A DNA stretch of 64,000 nucleotides from Variovorax sp. PBS-H4 (GCF_901827205.1 NZ_LR594675.1:806001-870000); one strand, 5' to 3'; counted from the first letter of the stretch, positions 25,900 through 34,230 are shown. Made by a program: numbers and translations. Notes: generated by a model from the sequence alone, not told the origin.

Positions 25900-26532
25900 A
25901 TGCACACGCCGACCCTGCTCGTCTTCGCTCTCGTGGCGCTCGTTGCCATCGCCACCCCCGGCCCCACCGTGCTGCTGGCATTGGCCAACGGTTCGCGCTT
26001 CGGCGTGCGCCGCGCGCTGCCCGGCATGCTCGGCGCCGTGGCTTCCGACTTCGTACTGGTGGGGGCGGTTGCACTGGGCCTCGGTGCACTGCTGGCTGCT
26101 TCCGAGTTCTGGTTCTCGGTGCTCAAGTGGGTGGGCGCGGCCTACCTGGCGTGGCTTGGCATCCGCCTGCTGCGTTCGCAGGGCAGCCTGGACCTGTCGC
26201 AGCGGGACGCGGCCAGCGGCCGGGGCAGCCCGCGCGCCATCTTCGCCAAGTCCTTCCTGGTGGCGGTGACCAATCCCAAGGGCTATCTCTTCTGCTCGGC
26301 GCTGATGCCGCAGTTCATCGACCCGAGCGCGCCGCAATGGCCGCAGTACGCCGCCATCAGCCTCGTGTTCGCGGGGCTGGACTTCTCCGTGATGCTGGCC
26401 TATGCCGTGATCGGCGCGCGTGCCGTCAAGCTCCTGCGCCGGCGCGCCGTGTTGTGGCTCGACCGCTGCTGCGGCGGCGCCCTGCTGGCGCTGGCGGGCT
26501 CGCTCGCTTTCTACCGCCGCGGCGCGAGCTGA
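25900..26532 (+). CDS. LysE/RhtB-family amino acid or metabolite exporter
   Basis: 210 residues with six predicted membrane helices. The N-terminal VALVAIATPGPTVLLALANGSRFGVRRALPGMLGA is the family signature (PGP motif in helix 1), followed by FSVLKWVGAAYLAWLGIRLL and FLVAVTNPKGYLFCSALMPQFI (the NPKG motif). Members export lysine, threonine, homoserine lactones or related small metabolites; the substrate cannot be predicted. GGAGG lies 10 bases before the ATG. The gene is divergent from the EF-G-like gene. Confidence 0.9.
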   Translation: MHTPTLLVFALVALVAIATPGPTVLLALANGSRFGVRRALPGMLGAVASDFVLVGAVALGLGALLAASEFWFSVLKWVGAAYLAWLGIRLLRSQGSLDLSQRDAASGRGSPRAIFAKSFLVAVTNPKGYLFCSALMPQFIDPSAPQWPQYAAISLVFAGLDFSVMLAYAVIGARAVKLLRRRAVLWLDRCCGGALLALAGSLAFYRRGAS

Positions 26533-26587
26533 GCTGCGTGGCTGCTCTTCGCCGGGCAGCAGCCAGTAGGGCTTGGGTGAGGGTGGC

Positions 26588-26797
26588 TCAGCTCTCGTCG
26601 AGTTCGAACGCGGGCACATGCCGTCCGTCGATATCCGTGAACCCGTACTCGTGCGCGAGATCCGCGACGCGGTACACCTCGCGCGTCTTGTCCAGCACGC
26701 CGATGTCGCGCGCCAGCGCCGCCACTGCACGGCCCAGATAGCGCGGCGACCACGCAATCGTGGAGGGTCGACTTTGAAACGTCGGCAAGGCTCGCAA
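26588..26797 (-). pseudogene. Remnant of a short-chain dehydrogenase (C-terminal end only)
   Basis: In the 345-base gap 26533-26877 the minus strand encodes about 57 residues that read like the C-terminus of one group of SDR oxidoreductases: SPRYLGRAVAALARDIGVLD, then VADLAHEYGFTDIDGRHVP and a stop. The upstream Rossmann domain, catalytic Tyr/Lys and a start are absent; the 12 residues before the match do not continue the fold. This is a 5'-deleted gene. It is unlikely to be expressed as a functional protein. The rest of the gap shows nothing else recognisable except the VOC gene's ribosome-binding site. Confidence 0.6.
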
Positions 26798-26877
26798 AGA
26801 TCCAGACTACTGACACGTTCTGACAGCAGCCCTTCCTAGCATCGAGCGCTCCATCCACACCGTCGCAGGAGCCTTCC

Positions 26878-27246
26878 ATGTCCGACCCCAACTTCGTGAT
26901 CCTCTATGTCCGCAGTCCCGCCGAGAGCGCCGCCTTCTATGCCGCACTGCTCGACAAGCGCCCGGCGGAAGCGTCCCCCACCTTCGCCATGTTCCCGCTG
27001 GATTCGGGCGTGATGCTGGGCTTGTGGGCCGCGCACACCGTGCAGCCGCCCGCCACCGCCGCGGGCGGCTCCGAGGTCGCGTTCGCCGTGGACGACGACG
27101 AAGCCGTGCGCGCCTTGCACGCAGCGTGGACGGCCAAGGGCATCGTCATCGCGCAGCCGCTGACCGGCATGGACTTCGGCTACACCTTCGTCGCACTCGA
27201 TCCCGATGGCCACCGGCTGCGCGTATTCGCGCCGAGCAGCCCTTGA
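26878..27246 (+). CDS. VOC-family (glyoxalase/bleomycin-resistance fold) protein
   Basis: 122 residues with the beta-alpha-beta-beta-beta module repeated twice: FVILYVRSPAESAAFYAALLDKRP in the first half, and EVAFAVDDDEAVRALHAAW and GYTFVALDPDGHRLRVFAP in the second. The DPDGHRLRVF ending is typical. Members bind metals or sequester toxic compounds and include phenazine-type drug-binding proteins; the ligand is unknown. GCAGGAG precedes the ATG by 7 bases. It converges on the AI-2E permease gene. Confidence 0.85.
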   Translation: MSDPNFVILYVRSPAESAAFYAALLDKRPAEASPTFAMFPLDSGVMLGLWAAHTVQPPATAAGGSEVAFAVDDDEAVRALHAAWTAKGIVIAQPLTGMDFGYTFVALDPDGHRLRVFAPSSP

Positions 27247-27260
27247 CGCCCCCGATCCAC

Positions 27261-28337
27261 CTACTGCTGCGCGGCATCCGCCGCCAGCGGCTCGGCATCG
27301 TGCAGCCAGGCATGGACCAGCGTGTACGACACGGCCAGCATGACCGGCCCGACGAAGATGCCGACCAGGCCGAAGCCGAGCAGCCCGCCGATCACGCCCG
27401 CGAAGATCAGCACCAGCGGGAGGTCGGCGCCGCGGCGGATCAATAGGGGGCGCAGGAAGTTGTCCATCGTGCCGACGATGATGGTCCACACCAGCAGGAA
27501 GATGCCCCAGCCCGTCGAACCGCTCCAGAAGACCCAGATCACTGCCGGCGCCAGCACCAGCGTCGGGCCGACCTGCACGATGCACAGCATGAACATCCCC
27601 GCTGTGAGCAGCGCCGCGAAGGGCACGCCCGCGATGGCCAGGCCGATGCCGCCCATCACCGCCTGCACGAAGGCCGTGACCCCCACGCCCAGCGCCACGC
27701 CGCGGATGGCCTTGCCCGCCAGGACCACCGCATCTTCCCCGCGCTGGCCGCCCAGCTTGAAGCCGAAGCGCCGCACCACATCCGCGGCCGACTCGCCGCC
27801 CGCATACATCATCCCGGCGATGACCACCGTGAGGAGGAACTGCAGTGTCAGTGCGCCCACCACGCCGGCTTGTGCAAGCAGCCAGGTGGTGACCTGCCGG
27901 ATGTAGGGGGTGACCTTGGCCTCCAGGCCTGTCACGCCCGCGGCCACCAGCTCGTTCCAGGCCTGCGTCAGCCGCGCCCCGACCAGCGGCAGGCGCTCCA
28001 CCCAGCCGGGCAGCGTCGGCGCACCCTGGCTGATCAGCAGCCGGACCCAAGCGACCACTTCCTCCGCGTTCGCCACGATGGTCGAGATCGCCAGCGTGAG
28101 CGGCAGCACGAACAGCAGCAGCAGGATCACCACCATCACCAGCACCGCAAGGCTGCGGCGCTTCCACAGGCGCGCCTGGATCCAGAGGAACGCGGGCCAG
28201 GTGGCGACCACGACCATGGCGGCCCAGATGGTGGCACCCAGAAACGGCCGCAGGATCCAGAGGGAGGAGCCGATGAGCAAGGCGAGCGTGAGCACGCTGA
28301 ATGTTGTTCTGGCGAGGTCGGTACGGGGGGCGGACAT
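27261..28337 (-). CDS. AI-2E (YdiK/PerM)-family permease
   Basis: 358 residues with seven to eight membrane helices in the PerM pattern. Two N-terminal helices (ALLIGSSLWILRPFLGATIWAAMVVVATWP) are followed by a large soluble-amphipathic region, then FLLTVVIAGMMYAGGESA, the conserved GVPFAALLTAGMFMLCIVQVGP and a C-terminal LVLIFAGVIGGLLGFGLVGIFVGPV with the PxxL/FxGP motif. It is closest to YdiK. Family members are linked to export of autoinducer-2 or to Na+/H+ exchange; the specific role is unknown. It lies back-to-back with the response regulator gene. Confidence 0.88.
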   Translation of the reverse strand: MSAPRTDLARTTFSVLTLALLIGSSLWILRPFLGATIWAAMVVVATWPAFLWIQARLWKRRSLAVLVMVVILLLLFVLPLTLAISTIVANAEEVVAWVRLLISQGAPTLPGWVERLPLVGARLTQAWNELVAAGVTGLEAKVTPYIRQVTTWLLAQAGVVGALTLQFLLTVVIAGMMYAGGESAADVVRRFGFKLGGQRGEDAVVLAGKAIRGVALGVGVTAFVQAVMGGIGLAIAGVPFAALLTAGMFMLCIVQVGPTLVLAPAVIWVFWSGSTGWGIFLLVWTIIVGTMDNFLRPLLIRRGADLPLVLIFAGVIGGLLGFGLVGIFVGPVMLAVSYTLVHAWLHDAEPLAADAAQQ

Positions 28338-28481
28338 GAGTGCGAGGCGGGAATGGGCAACCCGGAGTGTGCGCGAAGTGCGGCACCCCTGGTGTGCGTC
28401 CGCGCCGTGCCGCCACGCGGCCGGTGCGCGCAGGGGACTTGGGGTTAGCATCGCCCGGAGAGACACGCAGTCAGGAATTCA

Positions 28482-29156
28482 ATGCGGATATTGCTCGTCG
28501 AGGATGACCGGGTGCTGGCGGATGCGCTCTCGCGGGCGCTGGTGCAGTCCGCGCATGCCGTCGATGTCGTCTCTACCGGCGAGGAGGCAGACCATGCGCT
28601 CGCCCCCGGCACCTACGACCTCGCCATCCTCGATATCGGACTGCCGGGATTGAGCGGGCTCGACGTGCTGAAGCGGCTGAGGGCGCGCAAGTCCACCATG
28701 CCCGTGCTGATGCTCACCGCCTTCGACACGCTCGCCGACCGCGTTCGCGGCCTCGACCTCGGCGCCGACGACTACCTGGCCAAGCCCTTCGACCTGCCGG
28801 AGCTCGAAGCGCGCGTGCGGGCGCTGCTGCGTCGCAGTGCCCAGTCCACCCCCGATCTCGAACACGGCCTCCTGCGCTTCGACACCGTGGGGCGCCGCGT
28901 CTTCCACGACAAGCGGCCGTTGGACCTGTCGCCGCGCGAGCTCGCGTTGCTGGAACTCCTGCTCATGCGCGCGGGGCGTGTCGTGAGCAAGGAGCACATG
29001 GTCAACCACCTCTATGGCTGGGGCGAGGAGGTGGGCGACAACGCGATCGAGGTCAACGTCTATCGTCTGCGAAAGAAGCTGGAGCCGCTCGGTTGCGAGA
29101 TCCGGACCGTGCGCGGCATGGGCTACCTCATCGACAGCAGCGATGCGGATGGCTGA
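28482..29156 (+). CDS. OmpR-family response regulator (TctD/QseB-like)
   Basis: 224 residues. The receiver domain has the acidic pair in LLVEDDR (D8, D9), phosphoacceptor D51 in LAILDIGLPG, and the switch Lys in DYLAKPFDLPE near 103. The C-terminal winged-helix domain has LDLSPRELALLELLLMRAGRVVSKEHMV and NAIEVNVYRLRKKLE, the DNA-reading helix. It is followed by an overlapping histidine kinase gene, forming a two-component system. The TctD/QseB subfamily often controls transport of organic acids or envelope genes. Target genes are unknown; terC just downstream is a candidate. Confidence 0.93.
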   Translation: MRILLVEDDRVLADALSRALVQSAHAVDVVSTGEEADHALAPGTYDLAILDIGLPGLSGLDVLKRLRARKSTMPVLMLTAFDTLADRVRGLDLGADDYLAKPFDLPELEARVRALLRRSAQSTPDLEHGLLRFDTVGRRVFHDKRPLDLSPRELALLELLLMRAGRVVSKEHMVNHLYGWGEEVGDNAIEVNVYRLRKKLEPLGCEIRTVRGMGYLIDSSDADG

Positions 29157-30555
29157 GCCTCGGCTGCAGCGCATGCTGCTGGCCTGGCTGCTCGGGCCGC
29201 TCGCCGTGCTGCTGGTGCTCGACACCGGCGTGGCCTACTGGAACTCGCTGCGCTTTTCCAACCTCGCGTACGACCGCGCACTGCACGAGATCGGACGCGA
29301 GATCGCGCTGCATGTGAAGCTCGACGGAACGCGCCCCCGGCTCGAGCTCTCGGAGCCCGCGGCCAATATCCTCTTGCTCGATCAGGAAGACCAGCTCTAC
29401 TACCGCGTGCTCGGCGAGGACGGCTCCGATCTGGGCGGCGATGTGCAGTTGCCGCCGCGGCGCCTCGAGAAGACCGCCAAGCCGCTCTTCTATGGCGACG
29501 AGGTGCGCGGCGAGCCGGTGCGGATGATGGTGGCGTGGATGCCAATCGGCCCGGAAGCGGGGCCTCCGCTGGTCCTCGTGCAGGTGGCCGAAACGCTCAA
29601 CAAGCGGGCGCGCTTCACCTGGGAGATGGTCGCCAACGTGGTGCTGCCGCAGTTGCTTCTGATCGTCATGGCGACCGCCGTGGTCTGGTTCGGGGTTTCG
29701 CGAGGGCTCGAGCCGCTGCAGCGCTTCCGGCGCGCCGTGTCAGACCGCTCGCACCTCGACCTGAGCCCCATCGACACGCATGGTGTTCCGGGAGAGGTGC
29801 GTCCGCTGGTCGACGACGTCAACGAACTGATGGCCCGCCTCGGGCGTACCTTCGACTTCCAGAACCGCTTCGTCGCGGACGCTGCGCACCAGTTGAAAAC
29901 GCCGGTCAGCGGCCTGAAGGCACAGATCGAGCTGGCCCTGCGCGAGAGCGACCCGCAGCGCGTGCGCCACTCGCTCGCGCAGCTCTACATCAGCGCCGAC
30001 CGGCTGTCGCGGCTGGTGCGCCAGCTGCTTTCGCTCGCCCGCAACGAGCCTGGCGCGCTCGACTCCATGCAACTGCAGCCGCTGGACCTGAACGCCCACG
30101 CCCTGGAGGTCAGCATGGACTGGGTGCCGCAGGCCATCAAGCGCAACATCGACCTGGGCTTCGAAGGTGCGGACCATCCGCTGATGATCGATGCCGACCG
30201 GGACCGCCTGCGCGAGCTGGTCAACAACCTCATCGACAACGCGATCCGCTACAGCCAGCCGGGCGGCCGGGTGACCGTGCAGGCCGGCCAGGCCGGCGGC
30301 GACCAATGCCGCCTGGCCATCAGCGACGACGGTCCGCGAATTCCGGTGCAGGAGCGCGCCCGCATCTTTCATCGCTTCCATCGCCTCCTCGGGACGCAGG
30401 AGGACGGCAGCGGCCTCGGTCTGGCCATCGTCAGCGAGATCGCGACGATGCACGGCGCACGCATCACGCTGGAGGAAGACGCCGATGGCGTCGGCAATAC
30501 CTTCAGCGTCTTCTTCCCGCTGCGCAACGCCGACCCGACCGGCGGCGCCTTGTAA
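29143..30555 (+). CDS. Sensor histidine kinase (TctE/QseC-like)
   Basis: About 470 residues. N-terminal helix 12-33, a periplasmic domain of about 120 residues and a second helix 169-187 frame the sensor. The HAMP-like linker leads to FVADAAHQLKTPVSGLK with phosphorylated His249. The ATP-binding domain has the N box NNLIDNAIRYS (361-371) and G2 box GSGLGLAIV (422-430). The G1 box reads DDGPRIP, with Arg399 where glycine is usual (DxGPGIP). The start overlaps the regulator's stop by 14 bases; an ATG two codons later is equally possible. Confidence 0.93.
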   Translation: MRMAEPRLQRMLLAWLLGPLAVLLVLDTGVAYWNSLRFSNLAYDRALHEIGREIALHVKLDGTRPRLELSEPAANILLLDQEDQLYYRVLGEDGSDLGGDVQLPPRRLEKTAKPLFYGDEVRGEPVRMMVAWMPIGPEAGPPLVLVQVAETLNKRARFTWEMVANVVLPQLLLIVMATAVVWFGVSRGLEPLQRFRRAVSDRSHLDLSPIDTHGVPGEVRPLVDDVNELMARLGRTFDFQNRFVADAAHQLKTPVSGLKAQIELALRESDPQRVRHSLAQLYISADRLSRLVRQLLSLARNEPGALDSMQLQPLDLNAHALEVSMDWVPQAIKRNIDLGFEGADHPLMIDADRDRLRELVNNLIDNAIRYSQPGGRVTVQAGQAGGDQCRLAISDDGPRIPVQERARIFHRFHRLLGTQEDGSGLGLAIVSEIATMHGARITLEEDADGVGNTFSVFFPLRNADPTGGAL

Positions 30556-30561
30556 GCTTCT

Positions 30562-30588
30562 TGACAGCTGGCGGACAACCGGCTGTCA
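30562..30588 (+). terminator. Inverted repeat just after the kinase stop codon
   Basis: TGACAGC (30562-30568) pairs perfectly with GCTGTCA (30582-30588); CGG/CCG can extend the stem inward. It begins 7 bases after the kinase stop, as expected for a 3'-end hairpin, but there is no T-run. The left arm is part of TTGACA, so a -35 element or regulator-binding site for terC is an alternative reading. Confidence 0.4.
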
Positions 30589-30637
30589 GCGCGCCGGCAG
30601 AAAGGTGACAGCACAGGTCTCTACGCTCGGACGAGGC

Positions 30638-30654
30638 GGAACCACCGTGGTTCC
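30638..30654 (+). promoter_or_regulatory. Perfect inverted repeat upstream of terC
   Basis: GGAACCA and TGGTTCC form a perfect 7-base stem around CCG, ending 14 bases before the AAGGAG ribosome-binding site of terC. It could be an operator or a leader hairpin. I looked for the extended yybP-ykoY manganese-riboswitch pattern that precedes many terC-like genes and did not see it. Confidence 0.4.
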
Positions 30655-30678
30655 GGACCCATCCACCAAGGAGACACC

Positions 30679-31398
30679 GTGTCGTTTTTGTCGAGTCCCG
30701 ATTTCTGGATCGCCCTGTCGCAGATCATCCTCATCAACATCGTCCTGAGCGGCGACAACGCCGTCGTCATCGCGATGGCCTCCCGCTCGCTGCCGCCGGC
30801 CCAGCAGAAGAAGGCGATCCTCTTCGGGAGCGTGGGCGCCATCGTGCTGCGCGTCGTCCTGACCTTCTTTGCCGTCTATCTGCTGACGCTGCCGTACCTC
30901 AAGCTGGTCGGCGCTGCGCTCCTGGTCTGGATCGGCATCGGCCTGCTGCGCGAGGAAGAAGAGGAGGCCAACCTCGAAGGCCACTCCGGCCTGGCCGCGG
31001 CCATCAAGACCATCGTGGTGGCCGACCTCGTCATGAGCCTGGACAACGTCGTCGGCGTTGCCGCTGCGGCCAAGGGCAACGTCCCGCTGCTGGTCTTCGG
31101 CCTCGTGATCAGCATTCCCCTGATCATCTTCGGCAGCACCCTCATCCTGAAGCTGATGGACCGCTTCCCGGTCATCATCGTCCTCGGTGCCGCGCTGCTC
31201 GGCTGGGTCGCCGGCGAGATGGCGATGTCCGATCCTTCCATTGCCGGCTGGGCTGCCAACCAGCACGCGCTGCACACGGTGGTCCCCGCGCTCGGCGCGA
31301 TGTTCGTGGTGGCCATCGGCAAGTGGCTGAGCAGCCGGCGCGCAGCCCGCGCCGAGGAGCCGCAAGCAACCAAGGCGTCCAAGCGCCCGGCCGTCTGA
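30679..31398 (+). CDS. TerC-family integral membrane protein (YjbE-like)
   Basis: 239 residues with seven or eight helices. The family signatures LINIVLSGDNAVVIAMASRS and VADLVMSLDNVVGVAAAAKG, each with a conserved membrane-embedded Asp-Asn pair, are clear. An acidic loop REEEEEANLEG lies between helices. TerC proteins are tied to manganese export during protein secretion or to tellurite resistance. The start is GTG at 30679, with AAGGAG five bases upstream. It is followed 10 bases later by a universal stress protein gene and was likely transferred or regulated as a unit with the two-component system before it. Confidence 0.9.
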   Translation: MSFLSSPDFWIALSQIILINIVLSGDNAVVIAMASRSLPPAQQKKAILFGSVGAIVLRVVLTFFAVYLLTLPYLKLVGAALLVWIGIGLLREEEEEANLEGHSGLAAAIKTIVVADLVMSLDNVVGVAAAAKGNVPLLVFGLVISIPLIIFGSTLILKLMDRFPVIIVLGAALLGWVAGEMAMSDPSIAGWAANQHALHTVVPALGAMFVVAIGKWLSSRRAARAEEPQATKASKRPAV

Positions 31399-31408
31399 AG
31401 GTGCCCGC

Positions 31409-31846
31409 ATGACGCGCATCCTGGTCCCCGTCGATCCGGAGGAGCCGGCACGAACGCGCTCGGCCATCGAGCAGGTCGTGCGCATGCGTCGAAGCGACCG
31501 GGTCACCGTTCGCCTGCTGCGGGTGCAGCCCAAGGTCTCGGGCCACGTGGCGATGCTCTTCAATGCACGCGAGCTGCTCGAGCTGCAGCTCGAGGCAGGC
31601 GCCGAGGATCTGCAATACGCCCAAAGCCTGCTCGACCTGGCCGGCGTGCCCTACGCCAGCACCGTGCTGGTGGGGCGCACGGCCGAGACTATTGCCATGG
31701 CCGCGCGCGACTACGGCTGCGACCGCATCGTCTTCGGCCACGACCCACCGGGCGTGGCAGGAAGAATCTTCGGTTCGCTGGCGCAGCAGGTGCGCCAGCA
31801 TCTGAGTGCGAGCGGCGACCCGCATCCGCAGGTCATCGGCTCCTGA
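31409..31846 (+). CDS. Universal stress protein (UspA family)
   Basis: 145 residues. ILVPVDPEEPARTRSAIEQV is the N-terminal strand/helix of the Usp fold. VPYASTVLVGRTAETIAMAARDYGCDRIVFGHD is the central substrate segment. The ATP-binding GxxGxxxxG motif near the C-terminus is altered here (GHDPPGVAGRIFGSLAQQV), so nucleotide binding is uncertain. It follows terC by 10 bases and is probably co-transcribed. Confidence 0.82.
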   Translation: MTRILVPVDPEEPARTRSAIEQVVRMRRSDRVTVRLLRVQPKVSGHVAMLFNARELLELQLEAGAEDLQYAQSLLDLAGVPYASTVLVGRTAETIAMAARDYGCDRIVFGHDPPGVAGRIFGSLAQQVRQHLSASGDPHPQVIGS

Positions 31847-31902
31847 ATGCGTCTGGCGGTGACGGCGTACACTGCCGCCGGCAGACCCTTCAGGAGACAC
31901 GA

Positions 31903-32382
31903 ATGACCAGCAAGAACACGGTGTGCCTGTGGTACGACGGCACGGCCCTCGAGGCCGCGACCTTCTACGCCGCAACCTTTCCCGACAGCGCTGTCGGCGC
32001 CGTCATCCACGCACCGGGCAACTACCCGGATGGCAAGCAGGGCAACGTCCTGGTGGTCGAGTTCACCGTTGCCGGCATCCCCTGCATCGGGCTGAACGGC
32101 GGCCCGCAGTTCAAGCACAACGAGGCCTTCTCTTTCCAGATTGCCACCGACGATCAAGCCGAGACCGACCGCCTGTGGAATGCGATCGTCGGCAACGGCG
32201 GCCAGGAAAGCGAATGCGGCTGGTGCAAGGACCGGTGGGGCTTGTCGTGGCAGATCACCCCGCGCGTGCTGACCGAGGCGCTGGTCAACCCTGATCGTGC
32301 GGCCGCCAAGCGTGCGTTCGACGCGATGATGACCATGCGAAAGATCGACGTCGCTGCGATAGAAGCGGCGCTGCGGGGCTGA
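31903..32382 (+). CDS. PhnB-like VOC-superfamily protein
   Basis: 159 residues. The 3-demethylubiquinone-9 3-methyltransferase-like/PhnB domain is seen from VCLWYDGTALEAATFYAATFPDSAVGAV, the FTVAGIPCIGLNGGPQFKHNEAFSFQI core, and the C-terminal GWCKDRWGLSWQITPRVL motif. These proteins resemble glyoxalase-fold dimers; no reaction is firmly known. An AGGAGAC sequence lies 6 bases before the ATG. Confidence 0.88.
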   Translation: MTSKNTVCLWYDGTALEAATFYAATFPDSAVGAVIHAPGNYPDGKQGNVLVVEFTVAGIPCIGLNGGPQFKHNEAFSFQIATDDQAETDRLWNAIVGNGGQESECGWCKDRWGLSWQITPRVLTEALVNPDRAAAKRAFDAMMTMRKIDVAAIEAALRG

Positions 32383-32446
32383 GACCCAGAGCCCACTGCC
32401 CTTCAGGCAGGGCTGCGCGGTTGCAGGGGACTTCTTCGACGTCCAT

Positions 32447-33223
32447 TCATGACAGCACCAGTTCCAAAGGCGGGAGCAAACGGTTGTGCGCAATCCTGCG
32501 GAAGCCCTTGGGCGTCGGGTGCAACTCGTTGGCCCACCATCCTTCTGGCCCGGTTTCCGGCAGCTCTCCAGCCGTCTGGACGGCGATGATGGGCCCCAGG
32601 CCACCCTCCCGGGCCAAAGCGTCCTGGGCATCCCCGAGGGCCGCGATGAGGAATTTGAAAATGTCTCTGCGCAGCGGCGTGCCTTGCACCTTCGCGATGT
32701 CCATGGGCACCTTCAGCCAATCCGCTGGGCCGAAGAAACCCTTTCCGGTAGGCCATGCGTTGTCGTAGTTGTGGAGAACGACCGGGGCATGCGGGTTGTA
32801 GGCGCGGAAGCGGACGATGACTTCCCGATAGGCGTTCATGATGCCGGTGATGACGGCGCGGGGCTGGGTCTGGCGCCAGCACTCGGAGACAGTCTTGAAG
32901 GCCGAACAGTCGGGCTGAAGCAGACGAAGGAAATCGTCTTGCCCCGCGACGTCATTGCCGCCGCCGCTCAGGATCAGCGCCTTGCAACTGGAGGCAAACA
33001 TCTCGAAGCCGAAGTCAATGGACTTTCGCGTGCCTTGCGACCAGTCTGCCGCCTCTGCACCGTTCTTCCCGATCACCACAAAGGTTTCGCTCGGAAAGAG
33101 GGAGCCCAGCTCCCTGGCCAAGTTGTCTACCGGGTACCAAACCCACGAATCCCCGATCACCAAGACAGAAGCAAATTGAACCTTGGTCAGGGCCGTGTGG
33201 ACTCCCCAGAATACGTTCGACAT
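32447..33223 (-). CDS. SGNH/GDSL-family hydrolase
   Basis: 258 residues. Block I is VLVIGDSWVWYP (nucleophile Ser in GDSW), block II glycine is in VVIGKNGAEAADW, block III is LILSGGGNDVAG, and block V is NELHPTPKGFRRIA with the catalytic His. No signal peptide is visible, so it is probably cytoplasmic. Substrate is unknown; esterase or carbohydrate deacetylase activity is typical. It is divergent from the nitroreductase gene across a 311-base gap. Confidence 0.85.
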   Translation of the reverse strand: MSNVFWGVHTALTKVQFASVLVIGDSWVWYPVDNLARELGSLFPSETFVVIGKNGAEAADWSQGTRKSIDFGFEMFASSCKALILSGGGNDVAGQDDFLRLLQPDCSAFKTVSECWRQTQPRAVITGIMNAYREVIVRFRAYNPHAPVVLHNYDNAWPTGKGFFGPADWLKVPMDIAKVQGTPLRRDIFKFLIAALGDAQDALAREGGLGPIIAVQTAGELPETGPEGWWANELHPTPKGFRRIAHNRLLPPLELVLS

Positions 33224-33340
33224 CGATAACCCTTCAAAGTCTTCTTGCGACGCCGCTGCGTCCGAATGCTCCCTGGGGTCCGCGGTGATCTTCGCACCGG
33301 GTCGACGCCCAAGACATACCTCAAATGGATGAGCCGTCGA

Positions 33341-33366
33341 TTTGCTGCAGGCGTTTGCTGCAGGCG
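33341..33366. repeat. 13-base perfect tandem duplication
   Basis: TTTGCTGCAGGCG occurs twice head to tail in the non-coding gap between the SGNH hydrolase and nitroreductase genes. It is probably replication slippage and may mark a length-variable site between strains. Confidence 0.8.
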
Positions 33367-33459
33367 CTGCTCAAGCCAAGCGCTGCCTTTCACGGCCTTC
33401 CGACACGCCGGGCTGGTCCGAACCGTATTTGCCGGCAAGTGATCCTTTCGAGCATAAAA

Positions 33460-33479
33460 ACGATACCGAAAAGCATCGT
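33460..33479. promoter_or_regulatory. Candidate operator before the nitroreductase gene
   Basis: ACGAT and ATCGT are inverted arms separated by 10 bases in an AT-rich stretch about 55 bases before the ATG. The size suits a dimeric regulator, but arms are short and no -35/-10 pair is convincing. Confidence 0.25.
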
Positions 33480-33534
33480 CATTTGCATTTGCGGATCTTA
33501 AAGTTGCGGCTTCTATTGATGAAGAAGCCCAACC

Positions 33535-34230
33535 ATGAGTCATGTTCCTGCCATCGAATCCCTACGCGGCGTGACCGCGATCGTCCGCGCATCAGTGCAG
33601 GACGGACTGCCCGAGACCAATGCCGTCGTCGAGGCCATCCTGAGTCGCAGCGCCGCCAAGTACTACGACCCGGCCGCCACCTTGAGCGACGAACAGATCA
33701 ATGAGCTGGTGCGTATCACCACCACCGCGCCGACGTCCTTCCACTTGCAGAACTGGCGCTTCATCGCCGTGCGCACGCCCGAAGCCAAAGCTCGGTTGCG
33801 TCCGATTGCTTGGAATCAACCCCCGATCACAGACGCTGCTGTCACCTTCATCATCTGCGGCCAGTTGGCCGATGCGAGCGTGATTCCGCAGCGTCTCGCA
33901 CCGCTGGTGCAGGCGGGCATCATGCCGGCCGCGATGGTGCCGGAGTGGGAGAACCCCGCTCGCAGTCTGTATGCCGAGGACCCACAGCAGCAGCGAGACG
34001 AGGCGGTGCGCACTGGCGCCATCGCCGCGACGGCACTGATGTACGTGGCCCGGTCATGGGGCCTTGGCTCGACGCCCATGATCGGTTTCGACGCCGAAGC
34101 GCTGGTCCGCGAGTTCGCGCTGGCCGAGAACGAAGTGCCGGTCATGTTGGTGACCGTCGGCGCCGAGCGAGCGGGAAATTGGCCGCAAAAGCCGCGCCGT
34201 CCCGTCGCCGATGTGTTGGATCTCGTATAG
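33535..34230 (+). CDS. Nitroreductase-family FMN protein
   Basis: 231 residues. The nitroreductase fold is indicated by ILSRSAAKYYDPAATLSDEQI (N-terminal Arg/Ser FMN-phosphate site), TTTAPTSFHLQNWRFIAVRT with the conserved P-S/T-x-x-N-x-QxW/NW region, and C-terminal RSWGLGSTPMIGFD and VPVMLVTVGAE. Such enzymes use NAD(P)H to reduce nitroaromatics, quinones or other electrophiles. It leads a co-directional set with an AhpD-like protein, a quinone oxidoreductase and an AraC regulator, suggesting an electrophile-response module. Confidence 0.9.
   Translation: MSHVPAIESLRGVTAIVRASVQDGLPETNAVVEAILSRSAAKYYDPAATLSDEQINELVRITTTAPTSFHLQNWRFIAVRTPEAKARLRPIAWNQPPITDAAVTFIICGQLADASVIPQRLAPLVQAGIMPAAMVPEWENPARSLYAEDPQQQRDEAVRTGAIAATALMYVARSWGLGSTPMIGFDAEALVREFALAENEVPVMLVTVGAERAGNWPQKPRRPVADVLDLV

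Larger units (their letters stand above)
33224..33534. other. 311-base divergent intergenic region
   Basis: No gene is supported here; short open frames exist on both strands but have no recognisable motif or ribosome-binding site. It contains a perfect 13-base tandem duplication (33341-33366) and, nearer the nitroreductase, an AT-rich stretch from 33447 that likely holds its promoter, with an imperfect operator-like repeat at 33460-33479. Confidence 0.5.

Noticed and set aside
30556..30678. yybP-ykoY manganese riboswitch before terC
   Set aside because: The gap is only 123 bases and the conserved loop sequences of that class were not seen; only two simple inverted repeats are present.
33245..33442. 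Small open frame in the SGNH hydrolase-nitroreductase gap
   Set aside because: No motif or ribosome-binding site, and it crosses the 13-base tandem duplication; treated as non-coding.
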